Below, one piece after another: positions 1-10,717 of a stretch of 64,000 bases of DNA (position 1 is the first letter of the stretch; each line of letters begins with the position of its first letter). The notes under the pieces were generated by a model. That model saw only the letters and a program-made list of their open reading frames with translations. It was not told the DNA's origin and made no database searches. The stretch covers positions 5,480,001 through 5,544,000 of the forward strand of contig CAHIKZ030002090.1 in NCBI GenBank assembly GCA_903632075.3. The letters run 5' to 3'. The stretch comes from Acanthosepion pharaonis (lineage: Eukaryota; Mollusca; Cephalopoda; Sepiida; Sepiidae). A program made the translations under genes and the position numbers.

Positions 1-208
1 CCAAGAAAATTAAATTTCGGCATTTAATGACACAAAAGGAGTTGGTATGCCGTTTAACAAACAAATCAAATCAATTCACGTATTTGAACAAAAAAAACAG
101 GATGACGTCAAAATCCGCGAAAATTTTTCATTCTTTAATAGTTAGTTGGGCTTAGTTTAATTTGCAACGTATATAAATGTAAGTAGAAAAAAACATATTG
201 ATAAGTTA
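1..208. other. AT-rich, no recognised feature
   Basis: No coding signal, tandem repeat or recognisable element end was seen in this stretch before the inverted repeat that starts at 209. Confidence 0.5.
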
Positions 209-471
209 GCTTTCAGATGTAGTCGAACGTAGATAAAAAAAATGGTGCCGGTGGGACGCGTTTGCTTCTTTGGTCTTCTATTAACGTTTGAACTCTCTCA
301 CACATGAATATACACACACGTGTATTACACACGCACACACAGCCAGCACATTCTTATATTTTATTCTTATATATGTTGGTGTGCGAGAGTTTAAAAGTCA
401 ACAGAGGACTAAGGAACCGAACGCATCCCAACGACATCATTCTTTATCTACGTTCGACTACATCTGAAAGC
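209..471. mobile_element. MITE-like element with 29-bp perfect terminal inverted repeats
   Basis: Positions 209-237 and 443-471 are exact reverse complements (arm starts GCTTTCAGATGTAGTCG). The 205-bp interior has CA/GT-rich sequence and no transposase. This is the shape of a small non-autonomous DNA transposon. The sequence just right of it (500-575) recurs near 25.2 kb, so the true element may be larger. No target duplication was confirmed. Confidence 0.6.
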
Positions 472-499
472 ATTGGGGGAAAAGAGAACGAGTGAGAAT

Positions 500-575
500 T
501 TTCTTGCTTTTTTTTTTTTACTTAAAGAGCGCCCCCTAACGAGCGTTTTTTGGCAAAGCCAAGTGAGATGACCGA
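500..575 (+). repeat. Dispersed repeat module, second copy at 25.18 kb
   Basis: The stretch around CTTAAAGAGCGCCCCCTAA matches 25,178-25,240, where the equivalent reads TTAAAGAGTGCCCCCAAGC, followed in both by GAGCG and an AAGTG motif. Both copies are preceded by CATCTGAAAGC, so the shared unit runs from about 457 here and 25,105 there. Confidence 0.55.
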
Positions 576-1345
<770 letters not shown>

Positions 1346-1369
1346 GCTCAATTTAGAGAGAGTATATAT

Positions 1370-1690
1370 TATTAAAATACACCGACCGTCTTTGTTTCCG
1401 ACAGAAAGAGAAATTTATTCGTTCTTTTTTTGGGGGGTAGCTTCTTAGTCTATATTTTCCTTTTTATACTGACTAGAACTATTTATTCTGCTTTTAGCCA
1501 TTCCCCCCGCCCCTGTGTTTTTTTGCTTCTCCCCTATTTTATATTAAATGATATTGAGTTTTATTTTAGTTGTAGTTCCTCGTGTCCTCCTAATTTGTCT
1601 ATTTTTCAGCGTTCCTCTTTAACATTTTATTTGTTGCCAACGACTCTTCTGATGAAGTGTTGACCAATAAAAGGTTACATTTTCTGGAAA
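1370..1690 (+). other. T-rich stretch with a decayed Penelope-like tail motif
   Basis: A pyrimidine-rich stretch ends at 1649 with CTGATGAAGTG followed by AATAAAAGG. This resembles the ribozyme-like motif at 55,481 (CTGATGAAGG, then AATAAAAGGCGAAAC), but GAAAC is lost here. It may be the remnant of a Penelope-like terminal region. Confidence 0.3.
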
Positions 1691-1803
1691 AAAAAAGAGC
1701 TCGATGTATTTTAATTATACAGAGCAATATAATTAATTATAATTATATAAACTGAAACATTGAAAAGTGTAAACTCTATATTAGGTGTTTATATATATAT
1801 ATA

Positions 1804-1940
1804 ATTTATTATAAGTTGTTACATACGGACAAACAAATAAACGCTATAAAGATGCATATGCTTAACTTTTAAGCACTGACACAAATATTCATCTTTTTAG
1901 TGATTACTTGTATGTCCGTATGTAACAACTTATAATAAAT
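1804..1940. mobile_element. Short MITE or foldback element with ~30-bp inverted termini
   Basis: Left arm 1804-1833 and right arm 1909-1940 are near-perfect inverted copies (ATTTATTATAAGTTGTTAC...). The loop is about 75 bp. No coding capacity. Flanks are TA-rich, so a TA target cannot be distinguished from the surroundings. Confidence 0.65.
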
Positions 1941-2030
1941 AACTATTGATCTACTCTTGGTATCGAGCCCTCTTTTAAATTAATGTTTTGAACGTTTGAA
2001 TTTATATTCTTTTCGTTCTCCTTACATTTT

Positions 2031-2032
<2 letters not shown>

Positions 2033-2091
<59 letters not shown>
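2033..2091. repeat. (TA)n microsatellite
   Basis: About 59 bp of uninterrupted TA, immediately upstream of a Tc1-like element. Confidence 0.97.
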
Positions 2092-2095
<4 letters not shown>

Positions 2096-2103
2096 TATAT
2101 ATA

Positions 2104-3331
2104 CAGTGGGCTATGAAAAGTTTTATCCACCCTTGTTTACAGCAATTTTGGCCTGTGTAATAACATATCTTCTTTTTTTTCAGACAATACCGTGTTACTC
2201 TCATCTATGAACGATAGTTGACTTATATTTTTGCAATCAAATTTCGCGGAAGTAAGGAAATTGGTGAATTCCAACGAAAGCAAATAACAGGATTGCATCA
2301 CTGTGGTACATCAAATAGAGAAATTGCTAGATCTTTCCAGGTTCATCATCAAACGCTTAATAATATTGTCAAGAAATTTATTAAAGAAGGCCTTTGTCCT
2401 GTGGAACAACATTCAGGAAGACCAAAGAGGAAAGTCATCAGAAACCGCCTTCAGAGCGTCAAAGATGGCGCCAACAGCATGGATATGTCGCCATATGCGA
2501 TGAGAAAGATTCTAAAAGAGCTAGGTTATCAAAGAAGAGTAGCAAGAAAGAATCACTTGATTTCAGAGGTTAACGAGGACAGGTGTATGAACTGGGCAAG
2601 AGAATTCGAGAGCAAATATTGTGAATTTTGGCAGTCTGTAATTTGGAAAGATGAAAGTAAATTCTGCCAATATTCGAATTCGAGACAGGTTTATGTTTGG
2701 AGAAATCAGAATGAAACTTGGAACACTGAATGTCTGCAGGCAACCATAAAACATAGAGGGATTGGAGTAATGGTATGGTGCTATGTCTTGTTTGGAGGGA
2801 AATCTTAGCTGATTCTTGTTGACGAGACGTGGAATGGTCTAAAATACTTTCAAATATTAGAGAAAGAATTACTCCTACTATTTGAACCCAATCAGGTTGA
2901 CTAAAAATATCTACTTTTTTTTCAAGAATATGGAGGGCCATGTGATACGAGCAAAGTAGCAAAGGCCTGGAAGGAATCACGAGGAATCAAATTACTGCCA
3001 CGGTAACCGAAATTCCTGACATGAATCCAACAGAGCACGTTTGGGAGCACCTTGACCGAAAACTTCGAGAGCGTGCAACCAAAATTACGTCAATAGCAAC
3101 CCTTAAAGATACATTGCCAAAAGAGTGGCAAAATGAGGATCAGACGATTGTTGATAACTTGATCAAATCCATGAAAAATTCAATACAAGTACAGAAACTA
3201 GCAAATGGAGGACCTACTCCATACTAGTTCCAAATACTGTTTATTCATGTTAAGTTGGGAATTTAAGTAGTTAAATTTTGAAATTGGATGTAGTTTATTT
3301 TTCCTGACTAAGAACTTTTCTTAGGCCACTG
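2104..3331 (+). mobile_element. Tc1-like DNA transposon, 1228 bp, dead
   Basis: The ends are inverted: CAGTGG then CTATGAAAAGTT at the left, and on the opposite strand CAGTGG then CCTAAGAAAAGTT at the right. TA dinucleotides flank both ends (2102-2103 and 3332-3333), the target duplication expected of the Tc1/mariner superfamily. The length matches typical Tc1 elements. The interior carries a broken transposase on the plus strand. Confidence 0.9.
2218..3224 (+). pseudogene. Tc1-like transposase, broken
   Basis: Cut-and-paste transposase acting in the nucleus on element ends. The first part (2218-2805) shows an N-terminal helix-turn-helix region (EIARSFQVHHQTLNNIVKKF), a HSGRPKR linker and the first catalytic Asp in VIWKDESKF, followed by RQVYVWRNQNETW. 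A TAG at 2806-2808 stops this frame. Homology continues downstream: GLKYFQILEKELL, then FQEYGGPCDTSKVAKAWKES, where the usual second catalytic Asp is Tyr, and NPTEHVWEHL, which supplies the third acidic residue. The end reads NGGPTPY, as in intact relatives. No in-frame ATG starts the first part (it opens with TTG). The premature stop, further breaks near 2900-3020 and the lost Asp show it is inactive. Confidence 0.88.
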
Positions 3332-3340
3332 TATATGTGT

Positions 3341-3410
3341 GCATTACAGATTTTATTATGCAAGTCAATGTTTTCCCAATAAAATTGTCATTTACGAACT
3401 GATGTTGGTT

Positions 3411-3412
<2 letters not shown>
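3341..3412 (+). repeat. Dispersed repeat end, inverted copy at 55.64 kb
   Basis: Contains CCCAATAAAATTGTCATTTA and then CGAACTGATGTTGGTTCAA directly before (TA)n. The reverse complement occurs at 55,635-55,715, also abutting (TA)n. It has an AATAAA signal. It probably belongs to a retroelement terminal region that ends in TA repeats. Confidence 0.6.

Positions 3413-3470
<58 letters not shown>
3413..3470. repeat. (TA)n microsatellite
   Basis: Uninterrupted TA tract bounded on both sides by dispersed-repeat termini. Confidence 0.97.
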
Positions 3471-3472
<2 letters not shown>

Positions 3473-3632
3473 TTGGATAGCGATCGTCAGACAAACTAGT
3501 TTTTCTGACGATCGCTAAAGCGTGAAACCCAGGGTCACAAACTCACATCTATCCAACCAAATATGTTAGCTCTATCTCTGATATTGAGCGCTTTCTAATA
3601 AGTACCTCGCATATAATATATAAATAATTATA
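3471..3632 (+). mobile_element. Penelope-type hairpin element, copy 1 (GGTTGGATA family)
   Basis: GGTTGGATA at 3471 and TATCCAACC near 3551 bracket an inverted GCGATCGTCAG / CTGACGATCGC. The right part (3540-3632) is repeated inverted at 26,205-26,300, including TTAGCTCTATCTCTGATATT. Compared with the copy at 26,271-26,383, most of the left arm is missing. Lies directly against (TA)n. Confidence 0.7.
3502..3539 (+). ncRNA. Hammerhead-ribozyme-like motif
   Basis: Core CTGACGA (3505-3511), stem II TCGC-TAAA-GCGT, GAAA (3524-3527), and stem III ACC/GGT closing a CAG loop, then the cleavage-type GTC ending at 3536. Stem I is poor here because T-rich sequence precedes the core. Hammerhead motifs are known in Penelope-like elements. 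The U/U apposition at the base of stem II makes efficient cleavage uncertain. Confidence 0.5.
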
Positions 3633-3756
3633 CATACTTATATTTATATACACTTTTCACACACACATACACACACATATATATATAAATATATAAATAT
3701 ATAAAACATAACATGGTAATTTCGATGGCTTATATTTACTGATATATATTCACGCT

Positions 3757-3893
3757 TTGGGCACCTCGAGGCGGTGTAATGGTTAGCAAGCTTATCTCAC
3801 TAAAACAATTACGACTGAGTAGTGAGTTCGATCCTCACTGGGTGTCCCCTAATTTCTTCCTTGTGCCACATCTGAGCTACGCTTGGAAAATCA
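3757..3893 (+). mobile_element. tRNA-derived SINE, family A
   Basis: A tRNA-like head has a box A-like TGGTTAGCAAGCT and a box B GTTCGATCC. It is followed by the family core TTGTGCCACATCTGAGC and CTTGGAAAATCACT. Such elements use internal Pol III promoters and LINE reverse transcriptase. Minus-strand copies lie at 9.84, 19.68 and 30.96 kb. CORE-type SINEs with tRNA heads are known in octopus. Confidence 0.85.
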
Positions 3894-5548
3894 CTGTATA
3901 CCTACGCTCTTCAAAATTTTTCTTGCAGTGTAATAGCAAACGCGTCCCATTGATGTTAGGAGTTCTATTCTCAGCCGTTACTTGATTATATGTAAACTAT
4001 GCTTATAAAATCTACATTGCGTCTCGACTAACAATTGTCTCCAAAGTGTTGCCAAGTATATGCTCAATCATCGTTCACTGCCCTACTATGTTGTCCATAT
4101 GCCGTACTTAAGCAGCTCATATTATATTTACCCGTTCCTGACATAGTCATCAGACTTATTTCATTTTCGGGCGAGACTAGTCAAATTTAAACATGCCTGG
4201 ACACCATTAAAAAGATGCTGGTGGAATGAGTAAATCCAGACGCCTACAGTAGTGGATGTGAGGACCAGGCATTTTTTTTCCTTTGTCCGGCTGCAAATGT
4301 ATAAGGTCCCACATTAAACAGACTGTGTCACATTTTCCCGTGTGTGGAGGCAAATAAATGCCACCATCTCCAACACTTATCAAATTCATTTCTCCCAGCC
4401 TATTACGAAAGAGCTAACTGGTTTATTTCGTGAATAAACAACAACCAAATCGCATACTTGGTGCCGTCGTGGTAATTAGGGCCTCGTATTTGTCGGCATA
4501 ATGACTTTTAAGTACTGATTAATCGCTAACTAACAAAGAATGACTGGTGCGTTCATGTCTGTTTTGAAAAGTATTCAAGTACACATACGTAGACCTTTCT
4601 GAACTATTTTGTATTTCGATGATTCATAACCAGTACACACTGCGCCTCCCGTCCCTTCAGTTCAAATTCAATTATAACTACTGCACACATATGTATGCAT
4701 GCATTTCTGTAATGTAACTAAGTCCACACCCATGACTGTATGTACATAAACATATATGCACGAAGGCGACAGTACACACACACACGCATACATGTGTGTG
4801 TGTGCGTGCGTGCGTGCGTATGTACACTGCTGCACACAACGTAACCTTTTCTCCTCTTCTTCAGTCAAGATACTACAAGCACGTTAACAAAGCGGAGGCC
4901 ATTTGTCTGCGTCATCTGAAGTGCGATGACATCATCAACTTTGGGGGAAGACACATTTGAAAAAAAAAACAAAAAAAAAAGCGGGGACTCCCTTTCACAC
5001 GATGACCTTGTTGATGACGTACGAATTGGTAATGATGACATCAGACACCTACGTAAAGAGAAATGAGTAAATTGGGATAAAAACTATATACATATATACA
5101 TATATATATATGTATGCATGTGTGTGTGTATAATTATATTTCTATTATTTTTTATTAGTGGGATTCCTATATTTAAAACTATGTGATTCCACGTCATGAA
5201 AAATTCAGAATAATGCTGATAAATATAGACAAATTTATAAAAGAACATGTAAACTTGATGATATATTTTTAATTTCTTCCAAGAGTGCATTGTTTTTTAT
5301 TTAATAACTTTTTTCCGTTTTTAAGTTAAACATGTTAACAAGTTATTTTTGAAAATATAATGAATTTAACCGATTGAATATCTTTAAGTCTGTGACAGGG
5401 AACTGCTTGCCACCATGCAGTATTGATCCCAATGTTTACACTGTCTATATCTATAAATTCTCTACCTCGAATACTAAGAACTCTTCCATTATAAATATAG
5501 CAAGTTTTAAACAAAATAAATAAATATATATTATTACTTTAAACGTTA
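3894..5548. other. 1.65 kb without a recognised gene
   Basis: Contains short CA/TG runs around 4770-4825, an A-rich run at 4960-4980 and a small TA/TG patch at 5085-5130. The minus-strand open frame 4207-4389 has no recognisable domain. No element ends were recognised. Confidence 0.4.
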
Positions 5549-5738
5549 TATTTATTGGATATACATGATTGAATAAACATCCCTGTTTTTTTTTAAACAT
5601 GTCGATCGGCTTATACATTCAAGCATCATCATAAAGAATATGTGCCTTTCGACAGGGGTCGAATCTGCGTAACCCATTGAAATGGAAATCGCCGTATAGA
5701 CTGGCGTAGTTGTAGATTTCTCAGCCAGGGAAGACATT
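5549..5738 (-). mobile_element. tRNA-derived SINE, family C
   Basis: Reading the minus strand, a tRNA-like head contains box B-like GCAGATTCGACCCCTGTCG, followed by GGCACATATTCTTTA, an A-rich run and the tail GGATGTTTATTCAATCATG with an AATAAAT. The same order appears at 20.93 kb and 53.35 kb. Confidence 0.7.
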
Positions 5739-6120
5739 CACCGTCAAATAAAGTTCAGTTATCATATTTAAGAAAAGAACATCGCTTGTTCAGAGCTTCC
5801 AAATCCATTAGTTGCTAACTTCTTATTTTCGTAAACAAGTAATTTCTAAGTAATTATAACTATATATATGTGTGTGTGTGTGTGTGTGTGCGTGCGTAGG
5901 CACGTGCTTGTAAATATATATATATATATATATTGTTTGTTTACATTGCGCAGATCAGTACGAAAATTTCAGTGATTGCGCAGGTCCCTGTTACCAACAT
6001 TGTGTGAAAATTTTGTGTGAAATGATTGGACGGTTTTTGAAATATTAGAAAAAAGTTATCTTGATAATAATTTGGCACGCAGTGTGTGTATATATATATA
6101 TATACAGAGTGTACTAGAAT
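5739..6120. other. No recognised gene; short GT and TA runs
   Basis: Holds (TG)n at 5871-5890, (TA)n at 5917-5933 and 6091-6104. Nothing else recognised. Confidence 0.4.
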
Positions 6121-7570
6121 GATTTTACAAACTTTCGGGCGGGTTCCTCACACCAAAACAAGGATAAAAGTCCATATAAACACATGTCTGTAAATGCTTC
6201 GTTTTTACGTTATTAAGTTTAAATTTTACGGTAGAGTCTGTTAAATATACAATTCAAGATAAAATGCAAAAATACGTTTACAAACTTTTACAAATATGTA
6301 CTGCGCCTGCCTCTACACGCACATTCACCTGTCGGTTTATTGACTAGCGAAATCTTTCAATTATTCCCACACGGTGCTGAATGGTTTCACAGGCACTCAT
6401 GGCTCGTTGATAAAGCGTCTCTGCATTATTAATATCTGCCGCATAAACCAATTGTTTTAGGTGGTCCCACAGATAAAAATCCCAAAGATTGAGGTCGGGA
6501 GAACGTGAAAGCAATGGAACAAGTCCTCCCCCTATCTATCCGTCTTTCATGTTAGATGTCAGCCAGTGCATCGCGAACAATGTGACTAAAATGTGCTGGA
6601 GCACCATCATGCAAGAACCACATGCGTTTTCGTATTAGCAGGTGTACATCCTCTAGCATTGCTGGAAGTGTGTCCGAAATAAAGTCCATGTAGACAGCTC
6701 CTGTAAGACGTGCTAGGGGTACATATGGACCTACCAGACAGTCCCCTACAATCCCAGCCCATACATTAATAGTAAACTGATGCTGGTTTCTAGCCTGCAT
6801 TATGCCATGGGGATTCCAATTAGACAACAAATGTTGGTTGTGTAAATTTGCTATTCCATCTCCCCCAAACGTTGCCTCATCCTTAGACAAGACTGAAGAG
6901 AAAAACAACAGATGGCATTTTGTGCAATAAAACATTGGCAATAGTTCTCCTAAGTGAGTGATCAGAAGGCGAAAGGCCCTGTACACGTTGATATTTGATA
7001 CAGATACAGGAGCTGCTTTTGAAGTACGCTCCATGCGGTACTATGAGATGTGCCGCATGCTAGTGCCACTTGATATGTGCTCATACCTGGATCGTCTCTG
7101 ACAGCCTGTAGAATGTGATCTTCATGGTCAGGCGTACGAGCGGATCTCGGTCTTCCTCGCTACACAGTTTGTGGTGCTACGGATCCTGTTTCAGTAATGC
7201 GACGATAAGCAGCAGCAAAGGTTAGAGGACTCGGCTGCCTTCGGTCTGGAAACGCAATCTGATACAGTCGTGCAGCCTCGCGTTCATTACCATTAGCGCG
7301 GCCGTATGTAAAAACCATATCTGCCTGCTCACGATATGAATATCCTGCCATTGTTAATCAGAACACTTCTCATTTAACTCACTACGACACAAGTTGAATG
7401 TTAAAGACAGACTAGCCCCAAATGTACACGAATAAGCAATGTAACCTAGTGTCATCTACCGTAAACTTTCTTTAAACATAATAACTCAAAGGCATGGGAT
7501 TTGTGGACATATATTTATATAGACGTTTTTCCTATTTTTGGTGTGAGGAAGACGCCTCCAAAGTTTGTAA

Positions 7571-7572
<2 letters not shown>
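6121..7572 (-). mobile_element. DNA transposon with ~112-bp terminal inverted repeats
   Basis: Positions 6121-6232 and 7457-7572 are imperfect inverted copies: left TTTTACAAACTTTCGGGCGG, right (minus strand) ATTTACAAACTTTGGAGGCG, both followed by TTCCTCACACCAAAA. The similarity runs to TTTACGGTAGA/TTTACGGTAGAT. The interior has a decayed IS630/Tc1/mariner-type transposase on the minus strand. The right end abuts (CT)n(TA)n, so the target duplication is obscured. Confidence 0.85.
6344..7351 (-). pseudogene. DD(D/E) transposase of the long-TIR element, broken
   Basis: The N-terminal piece (7351-7160) reads MAGYSYREQADMVFTYGRA, resembling N-termini of transposon proteins with a DUF4817-type domain. 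The central piece (7034-6552) shows LSKDEATFGGDGI, NVWAGIVGDCLVGPYV and WFLHDGAPAHFSH, carrying the first two catalytic Asp positions. After a stop and frameshift, the C-terminal piece reads RSPDLNLWDFYLWDHLKQLV (third acidic residue) and ends IIERFR before TAG at 6346-6344. At least three frame breaks make it inactive. Its role would have been cut-and-paste transposition of the flanking inverted repeats. Confidence 0.85.

Positions 7573-7644
<72 letters not shown>
7572..7644. repeat. (CT)n(TA)n microsatellite
   Basis: About 22 bp of CT pass into about 50 bp of TA at the outer edge of the transposon. Confidence 0.95.
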
Positions 7645-7648
<4 letters not shown>

Positions 7649-7819
7649 ATATATATATATTACTATTACCTGCGAGTAAAAGTTTTAAGTTGGTAAAAGT
7701 AAAATATAAGTGTTTTTTGTTTATATATTTTATATTTGGTCTGTATTTTGTATATATTTCATATACCTACATTGAGTATTTTGTTTGTAGTGTCTACCAA
7801 CTCTGAAGCTTGAAGGTGT

Positions 7820-7945
7820 TATTTCCTTTGAAAGGATGGCCCTCGTCGCAGTTAGAGTTTCACGCTCATGCAATCTTCAGACGACTTAAACTTTCAAATC
7901 ATCTGAAGAATGCGTGAATTTGAAAATTGGTTTACGACTAGGACC
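7820..7945 (-). mobile_element. Imperfect hairpin element with decayed hammerhead-like core
   Basis: AAAGGATGGCCCTCGTCG (7831 on) pairs with CGACTAGGACCATCCTTT (7935-7952 region). On the minus strand 7880-7857 reads CTGAAGA, a TTGC-ATGA-GCG stem, then GTGAAAC, the same architecture as the better copies at 26 kb. The plus-strand arm has CTGAAGA at 7902-7908. Stem III and the GTC cleavage triplet are not preserved. Confidence 0.55.
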
Positions 7946-7957
7946 ATCCTTTATACG

Positions 7958-8075
<118 letters not shown>

Positions 8076-8183
8076 GACAGATTTGGTTAAATAATTTAGA
8101 CATATCATGTCGATTAGTTTTCGTTCTGAAACTTTCAAGTTCGCGGATTAATGATACGTCTAAATTATTTAAGCAAACCTGTC
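8076..8183. mobile_element. Foldback element, 33-bp arms with 3 mismatches
   Basis: Arms 8076-8108 and 8151-8183 are inverted copies (GACAGATTTGGTTAAATAAT and onward). The loop is 42 bp. It is bounded by (TA)n on the left and nearly so on the right (8203). No coding content. Confidence 0.7.
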
Positions 8184-8200
8184 TTAATGATAATATGCTG

Positions 8201-8202
<2 letters not shown>

Positions 8203-8272
<70 letters not shown>
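8203..8272. repeat. (TA)n microsatellite
   Basis: About 70 bp of TA separating two different hairpins. Confidence 0.97.
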
Positions 8273-8273
<1 letters not shown>

Positions 8274-8275
<2 letters not shown>

Positions 8276-8337
8276 TGATTAAATAATTAAGAAAGAGACA
8301 ACCTTAAGGTTGTCTCTTTCTTAATTATGTAATCAAT
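8274..8337. repeat. 64-bp nearly perfect loopless palindrome
   Basis: ATTGATTAAATAATTAAGAA at the left pairs with TTCTTAATTATGTAATCAAT at the right; the centre is AACCTTAAGGTT with no spacer. Only about one mismatch is visible across 32 bp. It begins directly at the end of (TA)n. No function is evident. Confidence 0.85.
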
Positions 8338-8713
8338 ATTTTGTATCCGTCATCAGTAAGACATTTAAATTTTCAAAATTTACCTCCAAAAGTTTGTATC
8401 CTTTATCAATAACATATTTTTTTTAAAAAAAAAAAACATATTTCGATTCGCATTATATTTTTTCGACTCTGATGCTACCTGAATTTTACCAAAAATAATT
8501 CCCATGTCTGAAAATGACTGAATGTACAGTCGAAAGTATTTGCGTAATTAAGAAAGACCTTATACAGCTTATAATTTTAAAAAAAACAAAGATCATAATA
8601 TTTATTTAGTGATTAGTAGGTTAATGTATCTTTAAAATTTTCTTAGCGAACGGATTTCGCTATTTTATATCATTAACTTTACTAATTTACTTTTTTGTAT
8701 GTATGATTCATTG

Positions 8714-8715
<2 letters not shown>

Positions 8716-8774
<59 letters not shown>
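8716..8774. repeat. (TA)n microsatellite
   Basis: Uninterrupted TA tract in AT-rich unique sequence. 8338-8715 holds no recognised feature. Confidence 0.97.
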
Positions 8775-8775
<1 letters not shown>

Positions 8776-9089
8776 CATTTTTTTATCTCTTGAAGAAAAA
8801 AATTATGACATAATCAAGATGTTGTGATTCCACACTATTCAAAATAAAACGTTAAGAAGGAAGCCTTCATCAATCTTGGAAAGACCGATAATTTATACAG
8901 AACATTAAAAAACTATTTTCCTGAAAAAGAGGAGAAGGATTTTATAAATTTCAAATGAAAGTAATACTGGCTGCTCGGTCAGTGAATGTCAAATGTTTCC
9001 TTGTAAGGCAACGGCTAATATTACAGTTACCATTACGATTTGGTCTGACTATCGATGAAGAACACTGCGCTGTGAATCGAGCTGTGATT

Positions 9090-9091
<2 letters not shown>

Positions 9092-9155
<64 letters not shown>
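9092..9155. repeat. (GT)n microsatellite
   Basis: About 32 GT units. The overlapping open frame encodes a Cys-Val run and is not a gene. Confidence 0.97.
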
Positions 9156-9156
<1 letters not shown>

Positions 9157-9239
9157 TTTTACTAATTGCAGAAGCAATTCTTCGCAGTCAATGAATCCTC
9201 CATCCATTTGATAAAGGAATGTCACATAGGAAGGGCAAT

Positions 9240-9570
9240 CATATCTAGGTTATTTTTTATTTTTCATACTTACTTCTTCTTTTTCCTTTTTTTTTCTACC
9301 TCTTCCTCTTCTACTTGTTATTTCCTTTCCATTTTTGTTTATTTTTCTTCTTCTTCATTTTCTTCTTTTACTTCGTGAACTTCTTATGCATTTTCCTTCT
9401 TCATCTTCTCTTTCTTCTGCTATTTCTATTCTCTCTCTCCTTCTGAAACAAGTCATTATGACCCTTTCTTTTTCTGTTTCTTTTTCTCTCTTTCGTCTTT
9501 CTGCTGCTGCTACTATTCGCCTCCCTCTTCTACTCCCGCCCTTCTTCTTCTCTGACTTCCAACATTTCAT
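9240..9570. repeat. Pyrimidine-rich tract
   Basis: About 330 bp made mostly of TTC, CTT and T runs on the plus strand. Apparent open frames on both strands (Ser/Phe/Leu-rich, or Arg/Glu/Lys-rich) are compositional artefacts. Confidence 0.85.
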
Positions 9571-9842
9571 AACTTAAAAAACAATACTGTGACAATTGTA
9601 AATGATTACTCATCACCGTACCTAACTTCTATATAGGAGTGAACGTGACAAAATTGCACAGGCTCATAGCCTAATATAACATTTGTTTTAGAAGATTATG
9701 TTGCGTCATTCATCCAAGTGAGGAGAGTTTGTCTGCCTTAAAAATCAGAATTCGAAATCCTGTTTTTTGCTTCGTCTCGAGGTTTTTACTCTGACACAGA
9801 CAGGAAATAAAACACCATTCCAACCTCGAATTTCTATATTGA
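9571..9842. other. Possible weak tRNA-like repeat
   Basis: A B-box-like AGAATTCGAAATCCTG lies at 9747-9762. Similar words occur at 11.0 kb and 43.1 kb, hinting at one more decayed SINE family. Not secure. Confidence 0.25.
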
Positions 9843-9966
9843 TTTTCTAAGCGTAGCTTAGATGTGGCACAAGGCCCAAAGCCAGATGCACCCAGTGAGG
9901 ATTGAACTCACTACTCAGTTATAATGGTTCTCGCGAGACAAGCTTGTTAACCATTAAGTGCCCGAC
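9843..9966 (-). mobile_element. tRNA-derived SINE, family A
   Basis: Minus-strand copy: the core AGCTTAGATGTGGCACAAGG appears reversed, followed by box B-like TGAGTTCAATCC (minus) and box A-like TGGTTAACAAGCTTG (minus). Matches the 3757 copy in order and length. Confidence 0.85.
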
Positions 9967-10029
9967 CTCGAACTTCTATGATGTATGTAACTCTTCTAAA
10001 CTTAATTCACTTCTTTTATGTACCCTCTA

Positions 10030-10400
10030 TCTTCAGAACGTGAATGATCATGGCTCCCCATAACTTCTTCTCCTTTGTTAGCTCTAATCAATTTTTATCC
10101 ACTTACTATCCCTCACATTTGATGTTACAAGCTGGTTAGGTAGGTTTCATTTTGCACCTCTTGCCTTCAAAGCCTTGTGAGTGCCAAATTCTCAAAGTCC
10201 TCTTTCCTCACCATGTATCACAGAATATTCTACTATTACTTTCTGATCTTTAGCACAAACGTTTTTTGTTCCTATTTTTTTCATAAAATGTCCTCGCTGC
10301 TCACATGTTCTGTGCATGGTTTTCTCAGCATCCTTCTGTAGTACAACATCTCTGTTGTCTCGCGACTTCTCTTCGTCTGTGAGAAAGTTGTCTAGCATTC
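10030..10400 (-). pseudogene. LINE-B non-LTR retrotransposon C-terminal fragment
   Basis: Minus-strand translation in shifting frames gives EMLYYRRMLRKPCTEHVSSE near 10,350 and ends with a KLWGAMI-like motif near 10,060. This matches the C-terminal domain of a LINE-type reverse transcriptase polyprotein, where MWFYRRMLRI-type motifs are common. The same family occurs at 19.3, 33.4, 35.1, 36.8, 39.2 and 59.6 kb. Multiple frameshifts make it dead. The clade is not resolved. Confidence 0.7.
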
Positions 10401-10439
10401 ACTACCATGTAGGAGGATTGATATTGCATAGAAATTCCG

Positions 10440-10545
10440 TTTAGCACTCTTGTTTGTTTTTCAGGGTTTTGAAAGTGGCACACGGCCTTAATTATAGGAA
10501 AGCATACTGAAGATTGAATCCACTCCAACTCTGTCATTATAAATA
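10440..10545 (-). mobile_element. Diverged SINE, family A-like
   Basis: Contains GAAAGTGGCACACGGCC and GATTGAATCC in the same spacing and order as the minus-strand family A copies, but much more diverged. Confidence 0.5.
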
Positions 10546-10561
10546 TGATTCTCTACAAGAC

Positions 10562-10625
10562 TGATTGGTTGATTTGTTTTTTACGGTTTATCAACCCTTT
10601 GTACTTAAAGCCGAAGGATATTATG
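10562..10625 (+). repeat. Partial copy of the 45-kb repeat family
   Basis: GATTGGTTGATTTGTTTTTT followed by a TATCAACCC and TTAAAGCC motif resembles the start of the repeats at 32,985 and 45,478. Short and diverged. Confidence 0.35.
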
Positions 10626-10717
10626 AGAATTGTATGAAATATTCTTATTTTGCGAGTGAACATTAACAAATTTGTTTAGAATAACAATGAATTTTACAGT
10701 TACAAATTCTATTATTT

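Noticed and set aside
3757..3850. Functional tRNA gene
   Set aside because: Box A and B are good, but the same head with the same tail occurs in several copies, identifying it as a SINE.
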